From an uncultured Lachnospiraceae bacterium (GTDB taxonomy: Bacteria; Bacillota; Clostridia; Lachnospirales; Lachnospiraceae), in NCBI GenBank assembly GCA_910587305.1, contig CAJUKV010000015.1:1-64000 (forward strand): DNA of 64,000 nucleotides, written 5' to 3'. The position numbers and the translations under genes are program-made. The notes beneath the pieces were generated by a model. That model saw only the letters and a program-made list of their open reading frames with translations. It was not told the origin of the DNA and ran no database searches. Each line of letters begins with the position of its first letter. Position 1 is the first letter of the stretch. Below, one piece after another: positions 10,198 to 18,626 of the stretch.

Positions 10198-11949
10198 ATG
10201 AACCGAATATCACAGTTGATAAAAGAAAAAGCTTTCCATTTGAATACGGCTTTCGCTTCTAACGCAAAGCTGCTCTCTCAAAAAGACTTTCTTTGTATGT
10301 TTATTTTCATTTATCTGTTCACCCTGCTGGCTTTTTACCGGCTGGGAAATAATTACGCTCCTTCCACCAGCTACGGCGCAGATTCGGATAACCGGGACAT
10401 TGTGCTTGATTTTGGAGAATATTTGGATGTTGGATCTATTTCCATCTTTCTTGGGAATTTAAACACAAGACATTTTTCCATATCCGCCTTCAACGAGGTG
10501 ACCGGAGCCTGGGAAATATGTAATGGAGATACCATTGCGGAATCTGTTTTTGCATGGAATAAAATAGACGTCAATTACCGGCTGCGCTATCTTGGAATCG
10601 TTTCCACCGACGACACGGCCATCTTAAATGAAATGGTGGTGCAAAGCACTGACGGCAGCATTTTAACGCCGGTCAACGCGGCGGAATATCCCGCCCTTTT
10701 TGACGAACAGTATATGTTTCCCGATGCGAAAACCTATCTGAATTCCACCATGTTTGACGAGGTTTATCACGGGCGGACCGCCTACGAATTTATTCATGGC
10801 CTTACTGCCTACGAGACCACCCATCCCCACCTTGGGAAAATCCTGATTGCCTTAGGCATACTTGTTTTTGGCATGAATCCTTTTGGATGGCGGTTCATGT
10901 CGGCGGCTTTCGGCATCTTCATGGTTCCGCTTATGTATCTTTTTGCAAAGAGGCTCTCTAAGAGCACTTTTATTGCCTCCGCCACTACCTGCCTGCTGGT
11001 CTTCGACTGTATCCATTTTACTTTATCCAGAATTGCCACCATAGATATCTTTGCGGCCTTTTTTATCCTGCTGATGTATGATTTTATGTATCAGTATTTT
11101 ACGCAGGACGCTAAATACCGCAGCAGTGAGGCGTCCCGGACGGATTTGTTTCCGCCTGGAAATGTGGCTCTGCCTCTTGCCCTTAGCGGAATCAGCATGG
11201 CTCTTGGGGTCGCAACGAAGTGGACGGGCGTTTATGCCGGTTTGGGGTTAGCCGTTCTCTTTTTCTGGTACACGATCGCCCATTTTCCCAAAAAACAGGT
11301 TCTGCGGCTGTTTGGCTTTTGCTGCGTATTTTTTGTGGCGGTGCCGTTAATCGTCTATGTTCTTTGTTTTATCCCCGTAGTAGATAATGGACAGTATCAT
11401 AACCTGATGGATAAAGCTTTGCAGGGAACCGTCAGCATGTTTGATTATCATTCTAATCTGGAGGCGGAGCATTACTACAGCTCTCCTTTTTATGAATGGC
11501 CCATCATTTGGATGCCTTTGCTTGATGCAAATGATGAAGTGAACGCAATTCAGGTAAGCGCAGTAAGCTGTATGGGCAATCCTGCCATCTGGTGGGTGGG
11601 GATTCCCTGCGTATTTTATGTGTTTTTCCGTTGGATTTTTCAGAAAGATAAAAAGGCCGGGTTCCTTTGCATTGCCTACCTGGCACAGTATATTCCCTGG
11701 ATGCCTATCAGCAGGATTACGTTCATTTATCACTATTTTCCGGCTATATTATTTGTGATTTTAATGATGGGATATGTTATGGGGCGTATAAAGGAACGTT
11801 TCGTGTGGGGGAAAAAAGCGATTGCCGCTTATCTGGTTTTGGCTGTGCTTTGCTTTTTTCTGTTTTATCCGGTGGTTTCAGGGTTCCCGATTGATAAGGA
11901 GTATGGGATGCGGCTTCGATGGCTGAAAGAGTGGATTTTGGTGCTTTGA
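10198..11949 (+). CDS. PMT-family (GT39-like) membrane mannosyltransferase
   Basis: Polytopic membrane glycosyltransferase of the GT-C fold, likely using a polyprenyl-phosphate sugar to glycosylate proteins or wall polymers. Family features: FDEVYHGRTAYEF with the Asp-Glu pair in the first outer loop, HPHLGKILIALG, a middle HFTLSRIATIDIF block, and the C-terminal PWMPISRITFIYHYFPA block of four-helix PMT ends. About eleven membrane segments. Residues 60-150 after the first helix look like an added outer beta domain. Start 10198 has GGAGG about ten bases upstream; in-frame sequence further upstream overlaps the enolase promoter region. 583 aa. Confidence 0.88.
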   Translation: MNRISQLIKEKAFHLNTAFASNAKLLSQKDFLCMFIFIYLFTLLAFYRLGNNYAPSTSYGADSDNRDIVLDFGEYLDVGSISIFLGNLNTRHFSISAFNEVTGAWEICNGDTIAESVFAWNKIDVNYRLRYLGIVSTDDTAILNEMVVQSTDGSILTPVNAAEYPALFDEQYMFPDAKTYLNSTMFDEVYHGRTAYEFIHGLTAYETTHPHLGKILIALGILVFGMNPFGWRFMSAAFGIFMVPLMYLFAKRLSKSTFIASATTCLLVFDCIHFTLSRIATIDIFAAFFILLMYDFMYQYFTQDAKYRSSEASRTDLFPPGNVALPLALSGISMALGVATKWTGVYAGLGLAVLFFWYTIAHFPKKQVLRLFGFCCVFFVAVPLIVYVLCFIPVVDNGQYHNLMDKALQGTVSMFDYHSNLEAEHYYSSPFYEWPIIWMPLLDANDEVNAIQVSAVSCMGNPAIWWVGIPCVFYVFFRWIFQKDKKAGFLCIAYLAQYIPWMPISRITFIYHYFPAILFVILMMGYVMGRIKERFVWGKKAIAAYLVLAVLCFFLFYPVVSGFPIDKEYGMRLRWLKEWILVL

Positions 11950-11980
11950 TGGCTGCTTTTTATGTATTGGTTATCCGTCC

Positions 11981-12120
11981 GCTTCACCGCGGATAGAAAT
12001 TCAGTCGTCACCACGCTTTCGCTCTATAAAAACGCAGCAGACGCTAAACTCGTGAAAAACCTCGTTAAGCGCTGGCGTTTTTATAAGGGTTACTCCTTGA
12101 ATTTCTATCCGCGGTGAAGC
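11981..12120. repeat. Long palindromic repeat element, copy 1
   Basis: A perfect 23-bp outer stem (11981-12003 with 12098-12120) encloses a second stem of 11 bp (TATAAAAACGC at 12025-12035 with 12075-12085). The same element occurs in reverse orientation at 23829-23964 and as a fragment at 48118-48150. The gap 11950-12269 between two convergent genes contains only this and the next element. Confidence 0.85.
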
Positions 12121-12148
12121 TGCTTTTCCGGTTATCCTATAAAATAAT

Positions 12149-12264
12149 TTGGTGTTAGTCCGTAAATATGTTGGTACTTAAAATTGCTTGTTTTCAGACC
12201 ACATAAATTCAGGATGCTTAGACTGTAAATCATACCCACCAACACACTTTCGGACTAACACCAA
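12149..12264. repeat. 116-bp element with 14-bp terminal inverted repeats
   Basis: TTGGTGTTAGTCCG (12149-12162) is repeated inverted at 12251-12264; an inner GTTGG/CCAAC pair extends the fold. The interior is AT-rich and non-coding. It resembles a miniature inverted-repeat element or a long terminator between convergent genes. Confidence 0.6.
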
Positions 12265-12269
12265 TAATT

Positions 12270-13469
12270 TTAATTTATCTCCTGTTTACGTATTTGGTTG
12301 TATAAGTCATATCCTACGTAAATGATAAGAGCTAACAGGGCGATTGATACGTATTGCAAGGGGACGATGTGGACGGCTATCAGGTAGGGCATAAAAGTCA
12401 GGACGGATATCAGGGTGAAGGCGCAGGTTATGGGAAGCTTTTTTGTGTTTATGAATCCGTATAGGATCGCCAGCAGGTCAATCAGAAAGCCGTAGCGGTC
12501 GTGCATGTGGGGGAGGGAATATACGGTTATGGCTACGGTGAAAAGGGCAAGGGTTATCGTCAGTTCGCCTGTCAGTTTGACTTTTTTGGCATACAGGTAG
12601 TAGGCGATGCAGCCCAGCAGCATGATCGTCATGAAGGTTCCGGCGCCGCTGACCTGATCCGCGTAGTGAAGGTCAGGCATCGCTTCGCCCAGAAGCGCAT
12701 ATATATTGGGGTATTCAAGGGTTCCCCAGGGGTATGTGTTTGTCTGGTCAAAATAGATCAGCATCAGTTCCTTAAAATCACGTCCAAGCATCCACGCCGG
12801 AAGGGCGCTAATTACATACACAGCCGGTATCCACAAGAAATGCCGCAGATAGATTGTGTTTTTTTTCAGCCACATAATCAGGAGAAACGGGATGATGAAA
12901 ACTGCCTGCAATTTAAAGGAAAAGGATATGCCGATGAAAATCAGACATCCCTGGCTGTCACCCTTAAAAAAGCGGTATAAAGCGTAAAGGATGAATGTGG
13001 TATATATAATGTCGCACTGACACCAGTATGCGCCGTCCAAAATCACCGTTGGGGACAAAAGGATGCCTGCCATCGCCATAATTGCCCGCCCTTTACTAGC
13101 CGTCAGTCCGTATACTATCAGAAAAACAGCAATGGATGCCAGGTAATCAAACAAGACCGATACCAGCTTTAATCCGTACAGGTCGTTATCCGTTATGTAG
13201 GAAATAAGGCACATAATGTACATATAGGGGGAGGTGTAGTTGGAAATCTGCTTTCCAAGAGAAGGGAATCCTCCCTCCCCACGAATCTGCTGCATCCAAT
13301 CCGCTAAAAATCCCCAATAGTCCGCCGATTCAATGGGCATCAGTTTCCATCTTATCATAAAAGCAAAAAAGAAAAGACATCCGATAAACAGAAAATCTAC
13401 CGCTTTAAACTCAATGCTTCCGATCTTGATTTTTTTCATCATCATTTTATCCATGATGCGCTCGTCCAT
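12270..13469 (-). CDS. Gpi18-like GT-C membrane mannosyltransferase
   Basis: Polytopic membrane protein (399 aa, about ten helices). After the first helix it has MPIESADYWGFLADWMQQI, then ILLSPTVILDGAYWCQCDIIYTTFILYALY and FKLQAVFIIPFLLI, matching the COG5542/Gpi18-related family of predicted mannosyltransferases. The ATG at 13469 has AGGAGG six bases upstream, better than the in-frame ATG at 13502. It probably adds sugars to a surface glycan or lipid from a polyprenyl donor; substrate unknown. Convergent to the PMT-family gene, so the two share a theme but not a transcript. Confidence 0.82.
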   Translation of the reverse strand: MDERIMDKMMMKKIKIGSIEFKAVDFLFIGCLFFFAFMIRWKLMPIESADYWGFLADWMQQIRGEGGFPSLGKQISNYTSPYMYIMCLISYITDNDLYGLKLVSVLFDYLASIAVFLIVYGLTASKGRAIMAMAGILLSPTVILDGAYWCQCDIIYTTFILYALYRFFKGDSQGCLIFIGISFSFKLQAVFIIPFLLIMWLKKNTIYLRHFLWIPAVYVISALPAWMLGRDFKELMLIYFDQTNTYPWGTLEYPNIYALLGEAMPDLHYADQVSGAGTFMTIMLLGCIAYYLYAKKVKLTGELTITLALFTVAITVYSLPHMHDRYGFLIDLLAILYGFINTKKLPITCAFTLISVLTFMPYLIAVHIVPLQYVSIALLALIIYVGYDLYNQIRKQEIN

Positions 13470-13543
13470 TTCCGTCCTCCTGCTGCCAACAGTAATCTCC
13501 ATGCATACCGCTTAAATAAATTGGTGTTTACTTATACCATTCT

Positions 13544-13572
13544 ATTTTACCAGACACTCTTTTAATCGGCAA
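13544..13572 (-). promoter_or_regulatory. SigA-type promoter of the Gpi18-like gene
   Basis: On the minus strand TTGCCG (13567-13572), 17-base spacer, TAAAAT (13544-13549), about 75 bases before the ATG. Confidence 0.6.
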
Positions 13573-13624
13573 TCATTATAATGGGCACGGACAAAGTCAG
13601 GCAGGGTAGACAGCTTATTTATAC

Positions 13625-13654
13625 AAAAGGAGCCTGTGCAAGAAGGCTCCCTTT
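13625..13654 (-). terminator. Hairpin after the 13673-15958 permease
   Basis: Inverted arms AAAGGGAGCC and GGCTCCTTTT with a ten-base loop on the minus strand, ending in four U. It lies just past the permease stop. Confidence 0.55.
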
Positions 13655-13672
13655 GTCGCATTTTTCTATTTA

Positions 13673-15958
13673 TTATTCTTTGTAAACGGTATCCTCTCTC
13701 ACAAAATCGGGAACCTGACCTTCCACAAATCCATAGCTTGCGCTGGTTCCGTAATATTTCATGATATCGCTGTCCGCTTTGAAATTGATGATAACCCTGT
13801 AATCTTCTTCCAGGCTCTTTCCATTATCCCAATCGCCTATCACCAAATCCTGAGGATAAATGCAGTCGGCAATTTCTCTCATCTCATCTTCTTCCGTATA
13901 ATCCGCATAAACCCGCGTGGCCACGTCAGAATCATATCTTCCGTATCTGCCGGCCGATGCGGTTTCGGAAACGATTATGTCACCACCGCCTTCCGCCTCC
14001 TGCTTTTCCGCCAGCTTTTTCGCCGCCTCGTAGTTGTAATTTATCACCTGAATGCTGGCGATATCTTCCATGTTAAGCTGTCTGTCCACACTATAGCCGC
14101 GTTCTTTCAGATATCCAAGGCTTTCTTCATAGAATGGATAAAGATTGATGCTCAAATCCCATCCTCTTGTAGATTTTGAAATGCCCGACGCTCCACGGTA
14201 AACTGCCCATGGAAGTTCTTCCGTAATATCTAATTGTACGATACCCACGGGAACGGAATTTTTCACATTGCTGAAATTTGCCAGCTCCATATCCCGTTGA
14301 TAAATTTTTAAAAATTCCTTGAATTCCTCAAATCCCATTCTCTCCATGTACACGGTGTTTCCATAGGAAGCGGTAATCTTATATTTATCCTGCTTAAGTA
14401 TTGTGTTTAAATTGTCGGAGGTTCCTATCATATAGCCTTTTTTAAATTCCTGTGAGCCGATAATCGTATCTAAAAGCTGACCGCTTCTTTCATCCTCCAC
14501 ATTCACCCACAGCGCTCTGTTTACCGTTCTGCCGCTCTTTAAGCGGTAAATTACCGTACTATAGGAATAATACTTGCCTTCCTCCATGTCCTCTTTTGTT
14601 TTGACGTCTTCGTTATGCGCGTCCATGGACAGTTTCACAAGCTCGCACACCTCCCCGGCATTTTCCAGATACATGTATTTCTCGGCATATTCCACCGCGG
14701 GCAAATAAGAACCGTCGCTGTCAAAATACATGCCGCTGGTGCCCTGCTCATAATTTTCCGGCACAAAAGCAATGCTCTCAATCTTATCCGGCGCCGGAAT
14801 GTAATCGTCATAGCCAAACAGGTCGTATTGAAAAACCACGAAAATAAATGCCGTAAGCGCCCCGCTTATCAGAATATCACGCTTTTTATGGAGCGCTCCT
14901 TTTATATCAAACTCATAAATTACCTGAATCAGCGCGCTCCCGAGGACCACGGCAAGAGCCGTAATAAAAATTACCCATCCAATCCCCTCCTTTGCGTCGT
15001 TAAAGTCCATATTCACTCTGTCGAAAACCATAAGTCCTGCTACCAAAGCCACCGGAACGGTTATCAGCACCTTAATAAAGGGCTTGGTAATCTCAAATGT
15101 CATAGCCTTTCCCGCGGCTTCCGCCGGGCGTTTTAAATAACATACATAGGAAATCACCCCCACTGTCAGTGCGAACAGCAGAAGAAACAGCAAATATTTT
15201 ATGTCAATCGCATTTTTGTAACTAAACGCATATGCCAGCTTCCCATACATACTAAAGGGCGAAACCAGGGGAGCTTCTTCTTTACCATAATAAGTAAAAT
15301 AATCAAAAAATTCCTGCATATATCCCAGCAGCATATACCGCACCATACATTCATACAGGCAAAAAACCAGAAAACCAAACCCGGTAACCACAATATTCCC
15401 TGTCATCATAAGCGCAAGAATCGCCAGATGATATACCCCGAGATAAAAGCACAAATTCACCAGAAAAGTGGCTGCCGCCGTGTACAGCACGCCGCTGTCC
15501 ACCGCCCCATTTCCGGCCCCGATTAACAGACTGATGAAAAGACCTGTCAAATAAGGTATAATAAAAATCAAAATACCGTTTACCCATATCACCAGAAATC
15601 TTTTGCTTTTCTTAACCGGCATCCCCATATAAAAATCAATTTTTTTACGGCTGTACAGATAGGAAAACCCCTGAACGGCGCTTATCACCGCAAGTATCGT
15701 GCTGAAAACAACGACAGGGCCTGAGAATCCTAACATACCGCCCATCACTTCCGCCATCTTTTGGTGGACCAGCTGCCCGGCCGTCGCCGCGTCGGCCGCC
15801 TCCCAAATCCATTCGTTGCTTCTCGCGACGCCGCCAAGGACGAAGGCAGTCACCACTGGAAGTATCAACACAAACATAAGAACTGCTATCACCCATACCC
15901 ACAGGCGCCTTTTATTATTCTCTTTCATACTAACCAAGAATGAGCTTTTTGACGTCAT
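13673..15958 (-). CDS. Large ABC permease with extracytoplasmic domain
   Basis: 761-residue partner of the upstream ATPase. The N-terminal half (about 1-380) has about nine membrane segments; the C-terminal half (about 390-761) is soluble, acidic and without further helices, probably outside the membrane. This architecture fits DUF6449-type permeases of Lachnospiraceae (family name from memory). GGAGG lies nine bases before the ATG at 15958, supporting a 29-base overlap with the ATPase gene; a second ATG at 15928 directly follows the ATPase stop. It probably exports or senses a peptide or antibiotic; the substrate is unknown. Confidence 0.8.
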   Translation of the reverse strand: MTSKSSFLVSMKENNKRRLWVWVIAVLMFVLILPVVTAFVLGGVARSNEWIWEAADAATAGQLVHQKMAEVMGGMLGFSGPVVVFSTILAVISAVQGFSYLYSRKKIDFYMGMPVKKSKRFLVIWVNGILIFIIPYLTGLFISLLIGAGNGAVDSGVLYTAAATFLVNLCFYLGVYHLAILALMMTGNIVVTGFGFLVFCLYECMVRYMLLGYMQEFFDYFTYYGKEEAPLVSPFSMYGKLAYAFSYKNAIDIKYLLFLLLFALTVGVISYVCYLKRPAEAAGKAMTFEITKPFIKVLITVPVALVAGLMVFDRVNMDFNDAKEGIGWVIFITALAVVLGSALIQVIYEFDIKGALHKKRDILISGALTAFIFVVFQYDLFGYDDYIPAPDKIESIAFVPENYEQGTSGMYFDSDGSYLPAVEYAEKYMYLENAGEVCELVKLSMDAHNEDVKTKEDMEEGKYYSYSTVIYRLKSGRTVNRALWVNVEDERSGQLLDTIIGSQEFKKGYMIGTSDNLNTILKQDKYKITASYGNTVYMERMGFEEFKEFLKIYQRDMELANFSNVKNSVPVGIVQLDITEELPWAVYRGASGISKSTRGWDLSINLYPFYEESLGYLKERGYSVDRQLNMEDIASIQVINYNYEAAKKLAEKQEAEGGGDIIVSETASAGRYGRYDSDVATRVYADYTEEDEMREIADCIYPQDLVIGDWDNGKSLEEDYRVIINFKADSDIMKYYGTSASYGFVEGQVPDFVREDTVYKE

Positions 15959-16835
15959 AACCTACTACCTCCGTTTCGCTTATGAATATTTCTTCGAGAG
16001 AAAGAGGCAGCGCCTCAAAGAAAATCGTATTTACCGTGGCAAATACGGCCAGAATTTCAGCCTTATTCCCTCTTACCGTGAGAACATTTAAAGAACCTCT
16101 CTTTTCATTTTTCATAATGTCAAGCGCCTTGATGGCCTTAGCCTCATCGTCAATCGTCTTAAACACGCACTGTACTTTTTGGATATTGCATTTCATGTCC
16201 TCCAGATCTTTGGACAAAAGAACGCCTCCCTTGTGCAAAAGCCCCACATGATCGCAGATATCCTCAAGCTCTCTTAAATTGTGGGAGGCAATCACAGGCG
16301 TCATTCCCCGTCGCTCAATCTCACTGGCAAAAATACTTTTGATTCCCTGACGCATAACAGGGTCAAGCCCGTCGAAAGTTTCATCGCAAAGCAGATATTT
16401 TGTCCCGCTACAAACGCCGCAGATAAGAGCCAGCTGCTTTTTCATCCCCTTGGAGTAAGTGTTGATTTTTCTCTTCTTATCCAGACCGAAGTTTACCAGA
16501 TAATTATAAAAATCCTCCACCGCAAATTCCGGATAAACGCTGCAAAGGTACTTTTGCATATCGATAGCATTGCTGTTTGCAAAAAAGTACGGTTCGTCCG
16601 CAATAAAATAAATATTTCTTTTTGCCTCCATGTTGTCAAATACGGGCAGACCGTCAATTGCAATCTCGCCCTGCTCCGGCTCTAAGACGCCGGCAACCAT
16701 CCGAAGCACGGTACTTTTCCCCGCGCCGTTGGTTCCAATTAAGCCGAATACCGTACTCTCTTTTATGGACACACTGACGTCGTCAACCGCTTTTATTTTG
16801 TCATAGGATTTGGTTACATTCCTAATCTCAATCAT
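15930..16835 (-). CDS. ABC transporter ATPase (YtrB-like)
   Basis: 301-residue ATPase with Walker A GTNGAGKST near residue 37, a short signature region YSKGMKKQLALI, Walker B KYLLCDETFDGLD and H-loop ASHN. Walker B is immediately followed by Glu, so it should hydrolyse ATP. The gene overlaps the end of the GntR regulator by eight bases and the start of the permease by 29 bases, so all three are co-translated. The pairing GntR/ATPase/permease resembles the B. subtilis ytr operon, which responds to wall-active antibiotics. Confidence 0.92.
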   Translation of the reverse strand: MIEIRNVTKSYDKIKAVDDVSVSIKESTVFGLIGTNGAGKSTVLRMVAGVLEPEQGEIAIDGLPVFDNMEAKRNIYFIADEPYFFANSNAIDMQKYLCSVYPEFAVEDFYNYLVNFGLDKKRKINTYSKGMKKQLALICGVCSGTKYLLCDETFDGLDPVMRQGIKSIFASEIERRGMTPVIASHNLRELEDICDHVGLLHKGGVLLSKDLEDMKCNIQKVQCVFKTIDDEAKAIKALDIMKNEKRGSLNVLTVRGNKAEILAVFATVNTIFFEALPLSLEEIFISETEVVGYDVKKLILG

Positions 16836-17193
16836 AAGTCTTTCCCCCTCTTATAGTTTGAATAATCTCCTCCTGCGTTATCCCTATCTCCAGAGCAGCC
16901 TTACAGATCTTAAGAATCTCCGCAAATATTTCTTCCTTATATTTAAGAAGCAGCTGTCCGCTGTCCGAAACAAAATTTCCTTTGCCCTTCACAGTGTAAA
17001 TATACCCCTGCCTCTCCAATTCCGCATAAGCCCTCTGAATCGTATTGGGATTAATGGATAATTCAACCGCTAAATTGCGGACGGAAGGAATTTTTTCATC
17101 CGAAGCGAGCACGCCGTGCAGAATCAGCATCTTAAACCTCTCCACTACCTGTTCATAGATGGGTCTTGTGTCTCTGTAATCTATGAGTATCAT
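16828..17193 (-). CDS. GntR-family repressor, YtrA subfamily
   Basis: Short (121 aa) GntR regulator. It has the N-terminal winged helix, DTRPIYEQVVERFKMLILHGVL, RNLAVELSINPNTIQRAYAELERQGYIYTVKGKGNFV, and a short helical tail of about 45 residues in place of a large effector domain, as in YtrA. AGGAAAGG is seven bases before the ATG at 17193; an ATG two codons earlier is too close to it. It most likely represses its own operon at the palindrome at 17238-17262. Confidence 0.9.
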   Translation of the reverse strand: MILIDYRDTRPIYEQVVERFKMLILHGVLASDEKIPSVRNLAVELSINPNTIQRAYAELERQGYIYTVKGKGNFVSDSGQLLLKYKEEIFAEILKICKAALEIGITQEEIIQTIRGGKTYD

Positions 17194-17237
17194 GCGCATT
17201 CCTTTCCTTAGTACTATAAAGGCTGGCAGCAGTCTTT

Positions 17238-17262
17238 AGTGTACTAATATTATTAATACACT
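17238..17262. promoter_or_regulatory. Palindromic GntR operator
   Basis: A 25-bp near-perfect palindrome with arms AGTGTA and TACACT around an AT-rich centre. It starts just downstream of the -10 of the regulator promoter, where a bound repressor would block transcription. Confidence 0.75.
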
Positions 17263-17263
17263 T

Positions 17264-17292
17264 ATGATATAATAGCAGATACGTGTCGTCAA
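17264..17292 (-). promoter_or_regulatory. Promoter of the GntR-ABC operon
   Basis: TTGACG (17287-17292), 17-base spacer and TATCAT (17264-17269) on the minus strand. Confidence 0.72.
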
Positions 17293-17393
17293 GGAAAAAT
17301 GGAGAGGTTAATAAAACCTTAATTTTTATATTCAATTTTTATTGTATTTATAGGCTTTTTACAAAATATTTGTCACTAACCTGTAACTAACGC

Positions 17394-17624
17394 ATGAAGA
17401 CATATTTCAAATTTATGTTACTCCCAACACGTCAACATTGTACCCCTGCTGAAGATCCCGTTTATGCTTTTATGGATAAAAAACGGGCACAGGGCAAACC
17501 TTATTACGTCTACATGACTGCCAGGGCAAACAAATTCCTCTGTATTTATTACGGACGGGTAAACGAATACCTTGCCTCACTGCCAAAGGCATCCCACGGG
17601 GAGGCGGGAAACGATGAAATATAA
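17394..17624 (+). pseudogene. IS110-family transposase remnant (C-terminal end)
   Basis: Only the last part of an IS110-type transposase is present: DPVYAFMDKKRAQGKPYYVYMT and ANKFLCIYYGRVNEYLASLP match the conserved end of the family as I remember it. The N-terminal DEDD domain is missing, and no frame upstream restores it. It marks the left edge of an AT-rich accessory stretch (17.4-22 kb). Confidence 0.72.
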
Positions 17625-17787
17625 AACCTATCCTTGCGAGTTAAAGTTCAAATACCTCGTCCGCCACAACCTGCCTGTCGTGGCCGGTTTTATCTCTGAG
17701 AAAGACGCTATCAGGGAACAGATCTCACCGGGTGTCCCTGTGCGCCGCACTGCCGAAGAATTCAAATGCTCCGTAGTTCCGCATTAA
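17614..17787 (+). CDS. Small hypothetical ORF after the IS110 remnant
   Basis: 57-residue ORF starting MKYKTYPCELKFKYLV. A GGGAGGCGGG stretch lies just upstream of its ATG, which overlaps the end of the transposase remnant. I do not recognise the family; it may be expressed, or a leftover of the insertion sequence. Confidence 0.35.
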   Translation: MKYKTYPCELKFKYLVRHNLPVVAGFISEKDAIREQISPGVPVRRTAEEFKCSVVPH

Positions 17788-17802
17788 TAGCATTTTCTTT
17801 TT

Positions 17803-18079
17803 CTACATCAATTCCATTTTTCGTCTTTCTTCATCTCCCCTCCGGCGCTTAACTAATGCCAGTGTCAATTCAGCATTATGTGCTTTCTTATACTTTTCTA
17901 CATATGGATGTATAATATTGCCTCGCCCTACTACATCCTGAGTCCTCCAAGGTTTTTATTGCCTTATCTGCAAAGCCCGGAAACGAAATATCAAAACCAT
18001 AAATTTTAAAGAAAAAAGCCTTGTTGAGGTGCATATTAGGATTGATATTATCAAGTAACTGCTGTCTGTTCGGATACAT
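17803..18079 (-). pseudogene. Frameshifted minus-strand ORF of unknown function
   Basis: A start at 18079 with AGGA eight bases upstream reads MYPNRQQLL...FFFKIYGFDISFPGFADKAI and then ends early at 17888. A one-base shift near 17940 reopens a plausible tail, HPYVEKYKKAHNAELTLALV, running to a stop at 17803. Compositional continuity across the shift suggests one broken gene. It overlaps the end of the upstream HTH gene, so it was probably co-transcribed with it. Confidence 0.45.
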
Positions 18080-18305
18080 CTTTTATGTCCTCAATCAGGT
18101 CAGCTACTCTGACCTGCAAAACCTTAGAAATTTTTCCAAGATAAACAGGTTTTACATAATAACCTCGCCGTGCTATGTACACAATGTTCACCGGTACGCC
18201 AGATTTTGCGGCCAGCTCCTTTGATTGAAGTTCTGCTTCTGCCATGGCAATGAGTACCTTACGGCTGTCCGGCCTAAGCATAGTCGTGTATTTTAGTTTA
18301 GACAT
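18051..18305 (-). CDS. Small XRE/Cro-type HTH protein (84 aa)
   Basis: The sequence LIAMAEAELQSKELAAKSGVPV followed by VYLGKISKVLQVRVADLIED fits the four-helix XRE DNA-binding fold. The recognition helix region GVPVNIVYIARRGYYVKP is slightly unusual. GGAGG lies eight bases before the ATG. It is the second gene of a minus-strand set beginning with the HTH fragment at 18501 and may be regulated from the operator array at 18517-18608. Confidence 0.65.
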   Translation of the reverse strand: MSKLKYTTMLRPDSRKVLIAMAEAELQSKELAAKSGVPVNIVYIARRGYYVKPVYLGKISKVLQVRVADLIEDIKDVSEQTAVT

Positions 18306-18357
18306 CTCCTCTACCTCCGTTCCAATTCGTTAACAGTTACTTCAAGCTCTTCTTCTC

Positions 18358-18501
18358 TTAATTTATACCTATCCGGTTGCCATTCAGCGCATTAGATACA
18401 GCCTGCTGACTTACACCGCATTGTCTAGCTATCTCCGTGGCTGTGATACCACGTTCTGCCATTGCAAGATAAATTTTCTTCGTGTCTAATTTGAGTTTCA
18501 T
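18358..18501 (-). pseudogene. HTH protein fragment, probably frameshifted (47 codons)
   Basis: From ATG 18501, preceded by AAAGGTAG, it reads MKLKLDTKKIYLAMAERGIT then ATEIARQCGVSQQAVSNALNG, a clear XRE helix-turn-helix, and stops at 18358. The +1 frame continues with RYKLREEELEVTVNELERR, the kind of tail expected of a full protein, so a frameshift probably truncated it. Divergent from the XRE gene at 18627 across four shared operator-like repeats. Confidence 0.5.
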
Positions 18502-18516
18502 TATCTACCTTTTTTT

Positions 18517-18608
18517 AACACGATTTTGATGTTATTTTAACATTATTTTAATGTTTGTTTCAACATTATTTTTGTGTTATCATATTTACAAAACATAAAA
18601 TTTGTGTT
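18517..18608. promoter_or_regulatory. Four 17-bp operator-like repeats between divergent HTH genes
   Basis: Units at 18517-18533, 18539-18555, 18562-18578 and 18592-18608 fit AACAYDAWWWTKDTGTT: for example AACACGATTTTGATGTT and AACATTATTTTAATGTT. Each has AACA...TGTT arms. Centre spacing is 22, 23 and 30 bp, the first two close to two helical turns. They cover the whole divergent promoter region. Confidence 0.75.
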
Positions 18609-18626
18609 AAATTATAGGAGAAGAAA

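Noticed and set aside
11347..11733. 128-codon frame antisense to the PMT-family gene
   Set aside because: No ribosome site, and the sense strand encodes a well-conserved transferase.
17264..17400. Riboswitch upstream of the GntR operon
   Set aside because: The palindrome is centred at the transcription start and fits a repressor site; no conserved aptamer is visible.
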